A DNA stretch of 7,911 bases from Bacteroidales bacterium (GTDB lineage Bacteria > Bacteroidota > Bacteroidia > Bacteroidales > UBA3663). Where the stretch lies: assembly GCA_017632695.1 (NCBI GenBank), contig JAGBQS010000129.1, positions 1-7,911 on the forward strand. The letters run 5' to 3'. How positions within the stretch are numbered: position 1 is the stretch's first letter; every line of letters begins with the position of its first letter. The notes beneath the pieces were generated by a model. It was given only the letters and a program-made list of their open reading frames with translations, made no database searches and was not told the origin of the DNA. The position numbers and the translations under genes are program-made. Positions 1 through 7,527 of the stretch are shown here, one piece after another.

Positions 1-18
1 CAAAAATAGCGATGCATT

Positions 19-795
19 ATGGTAAAACCTGATATATTTACAACCAACATTATAGGACCTATTCATAGCCGCAGGTTAGGTATCTCCTTAGGCGTGAATC
101 TCCTGCCGGCCAATGGCAAGATCTGCTCTTTCGACTGTCTGTACTGCGAATGCGGCTGGAATGCCGATCATCGAGGCGGCCGTTTCCCTGATGCCGGAGA
201 GGTGGTGCGTGAACTCACGGAAAAACTGCAGGAGATGAGCGCACGTGGCGATAAGCTCGATGTGATTACTTTTGCCGGAAACGGCGAACCTACCATGCAT
301 CCGGATTTCGACAAGGTTATCGACCGTACGATAGAACTGCGTAATGCCTATTATCCGGAAGCCAAGGTCTGCGTGCTGAGTAATGCCACACAGATGGATA
401 ATCCCCGGGTGCATGCCGCCTTACTGAAAGTCGATAACAATATCCTGAAGATTGATGGCGCATTCGATGCTACCATCCGTCTCATCAATCAGCCGGCATC
501 TGCCGCTTATTCGATTCGCAGGGTAGTGGACGGGATGAAGTCTTTCAAAGGCCGGCTGATCGTACAGACCATGTTTGTCCGGGGAGAACATAACGGAGTA
601 AGGGTTGACAATACTACGCCCGAAGAGGTGGCTGCCTGGAGGGACCTGATGCGCGAAATCAGGCCGCATCAGATTATGGCTTACAGTCTGGACCGTCCGA
701 CTCCGGAACCGAATCTGACAAAGGTGAGCCGCGAAGAGATGGAGCAGTATGTGGCTCCGTTGGTGGCCGAAGGAATGCTTGTGACGATTGCATGA
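19..795 (+). CDS. Radical SAM protein, COG0731-like Fe-S oxidoreductase
   Basis: A 258-residue protein with the hallmarks of a small radical SAM enzyme. C36, C40 and C43 form the CxxxCxxC motif that binds the 4Fe-4S cluster used to cleave S-adenosylmethionine, and C45 follows closely. GNGEPT at 87-92 is the family's version of the GGE motif that contacts SAM. The N-terminal stretch GPIHSRRLGISLGVNLLP (13-30) resembles the start of the COG0731 group, relatives of the TYW1 catalytic domain. The substrate is unknown; with no extra C-terminal cluster domain visible, a full TYW1-type wyosine role is not supported. It should be cytoplasmic, as no signal peptide is seen. The ATG at 19 is preceded by an in-frame TAG at 7-9, so this start is the first possible one. 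The stop overlaps the next gene's start (ATGA, 792-795), suggesting translational coupling. Family call is firm; function is open. Confidence 0.9.
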   Translation: MVKPDIFTTNIIGPIHSRRLGISLGVNLLPANGKICSFDCLYCECGWNADHRGGRFPDAGEVVRELTEKLQEMSARGDKLDVITFAGNGEPTMHPDFDKVIDRTIELRNAYYPEAKVCVLSNATQMDNPRVHAALLKVDNNILKIDGAFDATIRLINQPASAAYSIRRVVDGMKSFKGRLIVQTMFVRGEHNGVRVDNTTPEEVAAWRDLMREIRPHQIMAYSLDRPTPEPNLTKVSREEMEQYVAPLVAEGMLVTIA

Positions 796-2492
796 TGAAA
801 AAACTGATTATATTGTTGCTATTTGTCGGTCTGCCGGCTTTTGCCTTTGCCCGTAAGAAAGCAAAGCACGTTGCTGACGGACAGGGTGAGCCGGGTCTGC
901 AGCGCGTTGTCCTGGATGCACAGCAGACGTTTGTCTTCGATTCCCTGTATTTCGAGGCGTTGTCGAAGATGCTGCAAGACGACCATCGTGAAGCTTTCCG
1001 ACTGGTATCAGAGGCTTTGGATGTTGACAGTCTGTCAGCACCCGCACTCTTCCTGCGCAGCAAACTCTATCAGATGCAGAATAATCCGAACAGCCTGCGG
1101 GATGCCGAGCTGGCAGTCCGTCTGGATACCGCCAATTACTGGTATGGAAACACATTGGGACAGTTGTATCTTGACCGCGGACGTTTCGATCTGGCGATTC
1201 CGTGTTATGAGCGCCTGCAAAGGCAGAATCCGACTAAAAGCGATCCCAGTTATACGCTGGCAGAACTTTATTTGCGGACAGACAGTCTGAATCTGTGTCT
1301 GCAGCAGCTGGATAGGATAGAGGAGCTGGATGGTGTCAACCCGAATCTGACTCTCCAGAAGTTTTATATCCTCAAGCAGCAGGGAAAGAGTCAGGAAGCT
1401 TTCGAGGCTTATGAAAAACTGATACAGCGCTATCCTTACGATATTTCGTACCGCATACAGTTGGGCGACCTTCAGATGAAGAACGGTCTGGTCCAGCAGG
1501 CCAAGCAGACCTACGATAATGCAGCCAAGATTGATCCGGATAATGCCTATCTGTGGATTTCGCAATCCAATTACCTCAGTATTATCGGCAATCAGGCTGA
1601 AGCCGACACACTGGTCCGCCGTGCACTTTTTAATCCGAATCTGGATATCGACAGCAAGATCAAGATACTGACGGAATATCTGAAGACTATCCTTCGGAAA
1701 CTCGACCGTGAAAAGAAAACGGTTCGGGAAGCCAGTGATGTAGATATGGATAATCTGGATGTCCTGTTCCAGACTGTGGCAGCCATGCACCCGACGTCGG
1801 CCGATGTTTACAAACTGCATTCCTCGTTCCTCTCGGCCATTGATCAGGACAGTTCCGCTTTGGTGCAGATGCGCTTTGCCATCGACCTGAAACCTTCGGA
1901 GGCCGATTCCTGGTCGGACGCACTTCAGTTGGCAGCCAAGATCGAAGACTTTGATCAGGCTTTTGAACTGGCTGATGCTGCCAAACGGATTCATCCGAGT
2001 CTGCCCGCCATTTATCTGGTTACAGCCTATATATACGCCAGGCAGGAAAGACCGGATAGCGTAATTGCTACCTACGAGGAAGCCTTGCAGAATATCGAAG
2101 CGAAAGAGGTAAACCTGCGTTCGAGCATTTACGGCTATCTGGGCGATACCTACCACGAAGTAGGCCAGAAGGAGAAGGCTTACTCCTGTTATGACGAGGC
2201 CTTGAAGTTCAATGACCGGAATTATACGGTGTTGAACAACTATGCCTATTTCCTGTGTATAGAAGGCGGCGATTTGAATAAGGCCGAGAATATGGCGGCT
2301 AAGGTCGTGCAGCAGTATCCCGACGAACCCACCTATCTGGACACTTATGCCTGGATCTATTATTTGCAGGGTAACTATATGCTTGCCAAGTTCTACCAGC
2401 AACGGGCAATGGACAAGTCCGGCGATCATCCGACCGAAGAACTGAAACAACATTACGAAGCTATCCTGAAGGCATTGGAAGAAAACCCTTAA
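792..2492 (+). CDS. Secreted tetratricopeptide repeat protein
   Basis: A 566-residue protein with a classic signal peptide: MMKK, a hydrophobic core at 5-19 and a likely cleavage after A20 (AFA then RKK). No lipobox cysteine is seen, so it is probably soluble periplasmic or peripherally bound. The mature part is nearly all helical repeats of about 34 residues with TPR-type spacing of small and aromatic residues. Clear ones end in the D/P turns NPTK, YPYD, DPDN, KPSE, HPSL, NDRN and YPDE. The last repeat contains LDTYAWIYYLQGNY, a form common in Bacteroidota TPR proteins. TPR arrays bind partner proteins; no enzyme motif is visible. It begins in the stop codon of the radical SAM gene and ends 3 bp before the lipoprotein gene, so it is tightly co-expressed with both. 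ATG at 795 is an alternative start one codon later. Partner and pathway are unknown; a scaffold in envelope assembly is an inference from its neighbours. Confidence 0.9.
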   Translation: MMKKLIILLLFVGLPAFAFARKKAKHVADGQGEPGLQRVVLDAQQTFVFDSLYFEALSKMLQDDHREAFRLVSEALDVDSLSAPALFLRSKLYQMQNNPNSLRDAELAVRLDTANYWYGNTLGQLYLDRGRFDLAIPCYERLQRQNPTKSDPSYTLAELYLRTDSLNLCLQQLDRIEELDGVNPNLTLQKFYILKQQGKSQEAFEAYEKLIQRYPYDISYRIQLGDLQMKNGLVQQAKQTYDNAAKIDPDNAYLWISQSNYLSIIGNQAEADTLVRRALFNPNLDIDSKIKILTEYLKTILRKLDREKKTVREASDVDMDNLDVLFQTVAAMHPTSADVYKLHSSFLSAIDQDSSALVQMRFAIDLKPSEADSWSDALQLAAKIEDFDQAFELADAAKRIHPSLPAIYLVTAYIYARQERPDSVIATYEEALQNIEAKEVNLRSSIYGYLGDTYHEVGQKEKAYSCYDEALKFNDRNYTVLNNYAYFLCIEGGDLNKAENMAAKVVQQYPDEPTYLDTYAWIYYLQGNYMLAKFYQQRAMDKSGDHPTEELKQHYEAILKALEENP

Positions 2493-2495
2493 AAC

Positions 2496-3332
2496 ATGAT
2501 TATGACAATGAAAAAACTTACCGGCTTATTCGGATTTATCCTGTTTGTCCTGTTGTTGTGCGGATGCGTTTCATCGAAACGTACGGCAACCATCAGTAAG
2601 GAAGAGCGCAAAGCCGCCAAAGAGCGGTATGAAACGGTGACGAACCGGTATTTCGATTTTGAGTATCTGAGTGCCAAGGTTAAGTATTCGTTAAACGGAA
2701 AGAGCCTGAGCGGAAAACTGAACATCCAGCACGGCAAGCGTATCTGCATGACGGTTGCCATGCTGGGAATCGAGGTGGCCCGAGTGGAAGCCGACAACGA
2801 TCAGGTGGTCATCGTCGATAAGTTTGACAAGGTTTTTGCCGTTCTCCCGATTGCCGAAGCGGCCGCCCGTCTGGGATTGACAGAGGAAGCGAAGCTCGAT
2901 GCCGTCGAAGCGCTGCTGCTGGGCCGGATCTTTATTCCCGGTGAGGGAATTGCTACGGATAAGGACTTTAAGCGTCTGTCATGGATTCCGGGTGAGGACC
3001 AATTGCTTACCGGCCGGTTTGACGGAAACAAATACAGGCTCGATTACAGCATCAATGCCGATAATCACTTGTCGCAGACTCAGATTTCTGTGCCGGATAA
3101 GAATGCGACATTTGCCTGGCGGTATGCTTCGCCGATTGCAGTGGAAGGCGGTACGGTTCCCGGAACCGAAATTCTTGAAGGAAAAGGACAGGATCATCAG
3201 TTGTCGGCCCAGCTGACAATCACAACTCCTTCGGTCGGAAAGAAAGGCTGGAACTCCTTTTCTCCGACCGGCAGCTATAGGGAGGTTACGATTGCCGAAT
3301 TGATGACGATTTTAAAGAACCTGAAAAAATAA
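2496..3332 (+). CDS. DUF4292-family lipoprotein (LolB-like)
   Basis: A 278-residue predicted lipoprotein. After KK at 6-7 comes a hydrophobic stretch (8-21) ending in the lipobox L-C-G-C, with C24 as the lipidated cysteine. The following residues VSSKR lack the acidic signature usually linked to surface export in Bacteroidetes, so an inward-facing outer-membrane location is the better guess. The mature domain, about 45-260, has the DUF4292 pattern: a YLSAKVKYSLNG strand, the LGIEVARVEADNDQVVIVDKFDKVFAVLP stretch near 84-117, then LLLGRIF. DUF4292 is thought to have a LolA/LolB-like fold, so a role in receiving or placing outer-membrane lipoproteins is reasonable but not shown here. ATGs at 2502 and 2508 are also possible starts; the one at 2508 (MKKLTGLF) gives the most typical signal peptide. 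The gap to the TPR gene is 3 bp and to the EnvC-like gene 9 bp. Confidence 0.85.
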   Translation: MIMTMKKLTGLFGFILFVLLLCGCVSSKRTATISKEERKAAKERYETVTNRYFDFEYLSAKVKYSLNGKSLSGKLNIQHGKRICMTVAMLGIEVARVEADNDQVVIVDKFDKVFAVLPIAEAAARLGLTEEAKLDAVEALLLGRIFIPGEGIATDKDFKRLSWIPGEDQLLTGRFDGNKYRLDYSINADNHLSQTQISVPDKNATFAWRYASPIAVEGGTVPGTEILEGKGQDHQLSAQLTITTPSVGKKGWNSFSPTGSYREVTIAELMTILKNLKK

Positions 3333-3341
3333 AAGAACTGA

Positions 3342-4802
3342 ATGAACTGGAGCCTGTTGATGAGATTGCTTCGATGTATAATCGTGCTGATACTGGGAGC
3401 CCTGCTGATGGCAGAGCCGGTTGCGTATGCGCAGAAAACATCTCAGAAAACGACACAAAGTTCCCGTACTCAAAGTACTCAGAAAAAGCCGGCAACCAAA
3501 CAGACTGCAAAGCCGGCATCTAAAACAACCACAAAGCCTGCATCAAAATCAAACGCCAAAACCAAAACAAATACCAAGACTACGGCCAAACCTGCCGCAA
3601 AACCGGCATCCAAACCTGCGTCTAAGACAACATCCAAACAGAATGCCGCTCCCGCTAAGCGTTTAAGCCGCGCCGAATACGAGAAGCAGCAGAAAGATCT
3701 GCAGAAGCAGATTGCTGCCACCGAGCAGATGATCTCGGAAAACAACAAGTCGGTGTTAAGTCAAAGCCAGGATATTAAGCTGCGAGAGGATGAAATCGGC
3801 AAACGTAAGGCTTTGCTGGTTTCCATGCAAATGGAAATAGAAAGCATCCGGATGGAGGAAGATTCTTTGCGGAAGCTGATTGTCCGACTGAAAAAGGAAT
3901 ATCAGGGCAAGCAGGAAAAATATGCGGCTGCAGTCAGACATATGTACAAGTGGAGAAGCGGTTACGACGAGTGGCTGTTCGTCCTGTCGGCTTCAGATCT
4001 GACCGAGAGTTTCCGTCGTATGCGTTATCTGCGGCAGTACAGCCGGTGGCGCGAACAGGAAGCACATCTGCTGGCTCAGCAGCGTATGGCAACCGAGTCT
4101 GTTCAGGAAAAGCTGCTCCTGACCCTTCAGGAGCGCGAACGTCTGTTTGCCAACCTCCAGAAGGAACGCGATGCCTTGGCCAAGAAGCAGCGGCAGCAGG
4201 AGCAGGCTCTGGTCCAGTTGAAAAACCGGCAGAAGGAATTGAAGGCCGAACTGGCGCAGAGTCAGAAGAAGCAGCGTGAGATTCAGAAGAAGATCAATCA
4301 GCTTATTGCCGAAGAACGGAAGAAAGCACAGCAACAGCAGCAGGCGTCATCGGGCGGATCTACCGGCAAGTCGAAAGGAGGAACGGTTTATTATACCCCG
4401 GCAGAGGTCACTCAGCTGACGGGTTCTTTCCGGCAGAACAAGGGTAAGATGCCTTATCCGATAGATTCGAACTATGCCATTCTTTCGCATTATACGCGCG
4501 ACGGGAACTACAGTATTATTCTGTCGGCTTCCGTCGGTGCCCATGCCTGTGCCATCTTCGAAGGAACTGTGATACGTGTCAGCAAGTATTGCGAGGACTA
4601 TACCATCATCGTGAGTCATGGCGAGTATATGAGTGTCTACAGCAACCTGTCGGCCGTCCACGTGAAGGAAGGCCAGAAGGTAAAGATGCGGCAGAGTCTC
4701 GGCAAGTTGAAAGAGGTGGTCGACGGACACCGTTCGGAATTGATGTTCTGGATCTTTGGCAAGAGTGAGGCCGAGAACCCGGAACTGTGGTTAAAAAAAT
4801 AA
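3342..4802 (+). CDS. EnvC-like murein hydrolase activator with degenerate LytM/M23 domain
   Basis: A 486-residue exported protein with four parts. Residues 1-30 are a signal peptide with likely cleavage after AYA30; an ATG at 3360 (M7) would give a shorter, more usual leader. Residues 31-108 are a Lys/Thr/Ala/Ser/Pro-rich linker built from KPASK-like pieces. Residues 110-335 are charged coiled coil, ending in five glutamines (330-334). Residues 365-484 match a LytM/M23 domain by its landmarks: IFEGTVIRV (405-413), VSHGEYMSVYSNLS (424-437) and the C-terminal PELWL. The zinc ligands of active M23 peptidases are not apparent: the first His/Asp motif is replaced around 389-396, and the final HxH region reads ELMFW (466-470). 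As with E. coli EnvC, this suggests an activator of separate murein amidases during cell separation rather than a hydrolase. The next gene starts 7 bp after the stop. Confidence 0.88.
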   Translation: MNWSLLMRLLRCIIVLILGALLMAEPVAYAQKTSQKTTQSSRTQSTQKKPATKQTAKPASKTTTKPASKSNAKTKTNTKTTAKPAAKPASKPASKTTSKQNAAPAKRLSRAEYEKQQKDLQKQIAATEQMISENNKSVLSQSQDIKLREDEIGKRKALLVSMQMEIESIRMEEDSLRKLIVRLKKEYQGKQEKYAAAVRHMYKWRSGYDEWLFVLSASDLTESFRRMRYLRQYSRWREQEAHLLAQQRMATESVQEKLLLTLQERERLFANLQKERDALAKKQRQQEQALVQLKNRQKELKAELAQSQKKQREIQKKINQLIAEERKKAQQQQQASSGGSTGKSKGGTVYYTPAEVTQLTGSFRQNKGKMPYPIDSNYAILSHYTRDGNYSIILSASVGAHACAIFEGTVIRVSKYCEDYTIIVSHGEYMSVYSNLSAVHVKEGQKVKMRQSLGKLKEVVDGHRSELMFWIFGKSEAENPELWLKK

Positions 4803-4809
4803 CAGACTT

Positions 4810-5214
4810 ATGAACTTCGGCAGAATCATAGATTTAAGCAAGCACATCGATCCGCGGGGTAATCTGACCGTTGCGGAAGGCACTGCGGATGTCCCGTTCG
4901 AAATTGCCCGTTCCTATTGGGTATATGATGTTCCGGGCGGAGAGAGCCGCGGCGGACACGCACACAGGAAGTGCCTTGAGTTTATTGTGGCTGTGAGCGG
5001 TTCTTTTTATGTAACCCTCGACGATGGTAACGGACGGGTTGAAACATTCAGCCTGAATCATCCGTGGCAGGGGTTGCTGGTCGAAACCGGCGTCTGGCGC
5101 ACCTTGGACGATTTTTCAAGCGGCGCCGTATGTCTGGTGCTGGCAAGCGAGAAGTTTGAAGAGGAGGATTATATCAGGGAGTATGATGAATTTAAGAAGG
5201 TATACGGCAAGTGA
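4810..5214 (+). CDS. FdtA/QdtA-type dTDP-4-keto-6-deoxyglucose 3,4-ketoisomerase (WxcM-like cupin)
   Basis: A 134-residue single-domain cupin, the normal length for this family. Visible signatures are DPRGNLTVAE (14-23), PFEIARSYWVYDVP (29-42), RGGHAHRK (47-54) with H50 and H52 as the pair corresponding to the catalytic histidines, LDDG (70-73), and the C-terminal LASEKFEEEDYIREYDEF. Known members move the keto group of dTDP-4-keto-6-deoxyglucose from C4 to C3, giving the 3-keto-6-deoxy-galactose (FdtA) or -glucose (QdtA) form, which an aminotransferase then aminates. That aminotransferase is encoded two genes downstream, which supports the role. I cannot tell the galacto from the gluco product from the sequence, so no symbol is given. 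RmlA and RmlB, which make the substrate, are not in the window. The last 29 bp overlap the start of the next gene in another frame. Confidence 0.88.
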   Translation: MNFGRIIDLSKHIDPRGNLTVAEGTADVPFEIARSYWVYDVPGGESRGGHAHRKCLEFIVAVSGSFYVTLDDGNGRVETFSLNHPWQGLLVETGVWRTLDDFSSGAVCLVLASEKFEEEDYIREYDEFKKVYGK

Positions 5215-6139
5215 TCAGTCCGCGTGGGACAACTTCGTGGCCGGTTCCCGAAACGGAACCTTCCTCTTCCTGCGCGGTTACATGGATTATCATGCAGACA
5301 GGTTTACCGATCACAGCCTGCTTTTTTTCGATGACAGACAGCGTCTGGTTGCGCTCCTTCCTGCCAACGAGTCGGACGGCGAGCTATATTCGCACCAGGG
5401 TCTGACCTATGGCGGTTTTATCCTGTCGGAGAAAGCTACCGTAGTTTCGGTGATGCAGCTGTTAGAGGCGCTGATTGCCTATTCCAGAAGTCAGGGGTTC
5501 CGAAAGATTCATTACAAGCCGATGCCGACCATTTACCAGATGTGTCCGTCCGAAGAGGATCTTTACGCTTTATGGTATTTCGGCGCGAAACAGGAGCGGT
5601 GTCTGATCTCGACAGCCGTACCTTTGAGGGGCGATGTTCAGCCGGAGGTCGAACGTCGTCGCCGGCGGGGCATGATCAAGGCCGAGGATCTGGGACTTAC
5701 CATTCAGACGGAGGCCTCGCTCGAGACGTTCTGGCCCATCATGGAACAGAATCTTTACGACACCTATAAGGCAACTCCGGTACATTCGTTGGCAGAGATG
5801 CAGCTGCTTCAGAGCCGCTTCCCCCGTCAGATCCGCTGCCTTTTGGTCCGCAACCATAAGCATGAGGCTGTAGCGGGTGCGGTTGTTTACGAGGCCAATT
5901 CGCGTGCGGTGCATGTCCAGTACGGTCATGCTACACCCGAAGGAAAGGAGTCCGGTGCCCTCGATCTGCTTTATCTGTCGCTGATCGATTATTATCGGAG
6001 CCAATCCCGCATCGGGTTCTTCGATTTCGGTACCTCGAACGAACAGCAGGGACGGGTTCTGAACGAAAACCTGATTGCACAGAAAACGGGCTTTGGCGGT
6101 CGCGGTGTTGCCTATCAATGCTATTGCCTGGACCTGTAA
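5186..6139 (+). CDS. FemAB/GNAT-like acyltransferase, candidate sugar N-acyltransferase
   Basis: A 317-residue protein of the FemAB/GNAT type common next to fdtA and fdtB genes in Bacteroidota. N-terminal features are WDNFV (14-18), NGTFL (23-27), RGYMDYHADRF (30-40), SHQGLTYGGF (69-78) and KPMPTIY (111-117). An arginine run sits at 157-161. The C-terminal acyltransferase half ends with FDFGTS (279-284), G289, LNENL (292-296) and K300. No signal peptide or membrane segment is seen, so it should be cytoplasmic. Its place between ketoisomerase and aminotransferase suggests that it acylates the 3-amino group of the nucleotide sugar; the acyl donor is unknown. I chose ATG 5186, inside the end of the previous gene, because the family's conserved N-terminus begins a few codons later. 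ATG 5183 is equally possible; a TTG at 5156 is less likely. A peptidoglycan-bridge role, as for FemA/B, is less likely here. Confidence 0.8.
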   Translation: MNLRRYTASDQSAWDNFVAGSRNGTFLFLRGYMDYHADRFTDHSLLFFDDRQRLVALLPANESDGELYSHQGLTYGGFILSEKATVVSVMQLLEALIAYSRSQGFRKIHYKPMPTIYQMCPSEEDLYALWYFGAKQERCLISTAVPLRGDVQPEVERRRRRGMIKAEDLGLTIQTEASLETFWPIMEQNLYDTYKATPVHSLAEMQLLQSRFPRQIRCLLVRNHKHEAVAGAVVYEANSRAVHVQYGHATPEGKESGALDLLYLSLIDYYRSQSRIGFFDFGTSNEQQGRVLNENLIAQKTGFGGRGVAYQCYCLDL

Positions 6140-6159
6140 CCTTATATTATAAGTAGAGG

Positions 6160-7254
6160 ATGGATTATTTGAACCTTCACGCCATTAATGCCCCGTACGA
6201 GGCTGAGATTAAGAATGCGCTGCTTCAGGTGGTGGATTCCGGATGGTATCTGTTTGGCTGTCAGGTGACCCTTTTCGAACAGGAATGGGCGCATTACTGC
6301 GGCTATACCTTGGACGAAGGTCAGTCCCATTCCTGTGTGGCATGTGCCAGCGGATTGGATGCCTTGCGTCTGGTGCTACGTGCCTGGATGGAGATGGGGC
6401 TGCTGCAAAAAGGCGATGAGGTCGTCGTTCCTGCCAATACCTATATTGCTTCCATTCTGGCGGTATCGGATAACGGATTGGTGCCTGTGCCCGTCGAGCC
6501 TGATCCGCAGACTTACCTGATCTCTCCCGATGCCATCGAGGCTGCCGTTACGCCTCGTACCCGGGCCATCCTGCCGGTTCATCTTTACGGACAGTTGTGC
6601 GATATGGATCGGATCATGTCCATAGCCGGAAAGCATAGTTTGCTGGTGCTCGAGGACTGTGCCCAATGTCATGGCGTTGCCGGTAACTATCTGGGCGATG
6701 CACAGGCTTGGAGTTTCTATCCGGGCAAGAATCTGGGTGCCTTAGGCGATGCCGGAGCAGTTACTTCGTCCAATCCGCAGCTGATTCAGACCATCCGTCA
6801 GCTGGCGTTCTATGGCTCTTCGAAGAAGTATGTACACCGCTTTAAGGGCTTAAACAGCCGTATGGACGAGCTGCAGGCTGCGGTGTTAAGAATCAAGCTT
6901 CAGGATCTTGACAACTGCAACCGGAAGCGGATGGAGATTGCTGCCCGATATGCTGCCGAGGTCCACAACCCGAAGCTGCAGTTGCCTGTCGCCCTGCGCC
7001 CGCATGTGTTCCATATCTATCCTGTTCTGACCGAAAACCGCGATGCCTTGCGTCAGCACCTTGACGCTTGCAGCATTGCCACACAGGTGCATTATCCCAT
7101 TCCCCCGCATCGTCAGGAGGCCTACCAAGAGTGGGCGTCATTGCATTTCCCCATTACGGAACATATTGCTGCACACGAACTCTCCATCCCTTGCCATCAG
7201 GCAATGACCGATGCGGATGTGCAACTGGTGATTGATTCACTGAATAGTTTCTGA
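6160..7254 (+). CDS. DegT/DnrJ/EryC1/StrS-family sugar aminotransferase (FdtB/QdtB-like)
   Basis: A 364-residue PLP-dependent aminotransferase of full family length. In order it shows SGWYLFG (27-33), CASGLDALRL (62-71), GDEVVVPANTYIAS (85-98), PVHLYGQLCDMD (139-150), EDCAQCHG (165-172) and SFYPGKNLGALGDAGAV (185-201). K190 is the expected Schiff-base lysine, D166 the residue contacting the PLP ring nitrogen, and NSRMDELQAA near residues 231-240 is a typical family motif. With the ketoisomerase upstream, the most likely reaction is transfer of an amino group to C3 of a dTDP-3-keto-6-deoxyhexose, giving dTDP-3-amino-3,6-dideoxygalactose or -glucose. Two cysteines (C167, C170) sit in the motif that usually reads EDAAQAHG; this should not prevent catalysis. 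The gene starts 20 bp after the acyltransferase and closes the operon; no clear hairpin-plus-T-run terminator follows. Confidence 0.9.
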   Translation: MDYLNLHAINAPYEAEIKNALLQVVDSGWYLFGCQVTLFEQEWAHYCGYTLDEGQSHSCVACASGLDALRLVLRAWMEMGLLQKGDEVVVPANTYIASILAVSDNGLVPVPVEPDPQTYLISPDAIEAAVTPRTRAILPVHLYGQLCDMDRIMSIAGKHSLLVLEDCAQCHGVAGNYLGDAQAWSFYPGKNLGALGDAGAVTSSNPQLIQTIRQLAFYGSSKKYVHRFKGLNSRMDELQAAVLRIKLQDLDNCNRKRMEIAARYAAEVHNPKLQLPVALRPHVFHIYPVLTENRDALRQHLDACSIATQVHYPIPPHRQEAYQEWASLHFPITEHIAAHELSIPCHQAMTDADVQLVIDSLNSF

Positions 7255-7358
7255 TTCCATAAAACGTGACCATATTTTGGCAAATAAAGGCAACCCCTCA
7301 CATTCTGTTGTATAACTCACTTGTTTTCAGCTGTTTCTGCATGTGAGTGGTCGCCAGC

Positions 7359-7403
7359 ATCCCTCACATACCACTCACAAACCCCTCATATCATCCCTCA
7401 CAT
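7359..7403 (+). repeat. Four head-to-tail copies of the 11-bp motif, left arm
   Basis: Copies begin at 7359, 7370, 7381 and 7393, that is 11, 11 and 12 bp apart, close to one helical turn. They read ATCCCTCACAT, ACCACTCACA, ACCCCTCATAT and ATCCCTCACAT. The first and last are identical. A protein reading this motif would meet all four on nearly the same side of the helix. Confidence 0.85.
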
Positions 7404-7467
7404 CGGTATTTTGGTTTGTCTGCTGATTCTTGTTTATTTTGTCAGTTAGCCGTTGCATTTGCAAAGG

Positions 7468-7482
7468 CCGACGATAAGTCGG
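7468..7482. other. Small stem-loop CCGAC-GATAA-GTCGG
   Basis: A perfect 5-bp stem with a 5-base loop lies immediately before the right motif cluster, inside the central spacer of the larger palindrome. No T run follows on either strand, so it does not look like an intrinsic terminator. A stem this short could also arise by chance. Confidence 0.4.
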
Positions 7483-7527
7483 ATGTGAAGGGCGGTGTGA
7501 GTGGTAAGTGAAGGGTATGTGAGGGGT
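7483..7527 (-). repeat. Four head-to-tail copies of the 11-bp motif, right arm
   Basis: On the + strand these read ATGTGAAGGGC, GTGTGAGTGGT, AGTGAAGGGT and ATGTGAGGGGT, beginning at 7483, 7495, 7507 and 7517. They are the mirror partners of the left cluster at 7359-7403, with the same number and almost the same spacing, but more diverged. The 79 bp between the clusters (7404-7482) show no clear copy. Confidence 0.82.

Noticed and set aside
1..25. Possible end of an upstream gene
   Set aside because: All three forward frames reach a stop within the first 32 bases (7-9, 23-25, 30-32), so too little is left to decide which, if any, is a gene end.
1035..2453. A 472-codon open frame on the minus strand inside the TPR gene
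   Set aside because: It lies wholly within a well-supported gene. Its translation is rich in Ile, Leu and Gln with no recognisable domain, as expected from the complement of TPR codons.
3421..3666. Arg/Gln/Pro-rich open frame overlapping the EnvC-like linker
   Set aside because: It is the frame-shifted reading of a low-complexity Lys/Thr/Pro linker and has no independent support.
5156..5185. TTG start adding ten residues to the acyltransferase
   Set aside because: ATG codons at 5183 and 5186 lie just before the conserved N-terminus, so the rarer TTG start is not needed.
7255..7300. Rho-independent terminator after the aminotransferase gene
   Set aside because: No stable stem followed by a T run is found in the first bases after the stop at 7254.
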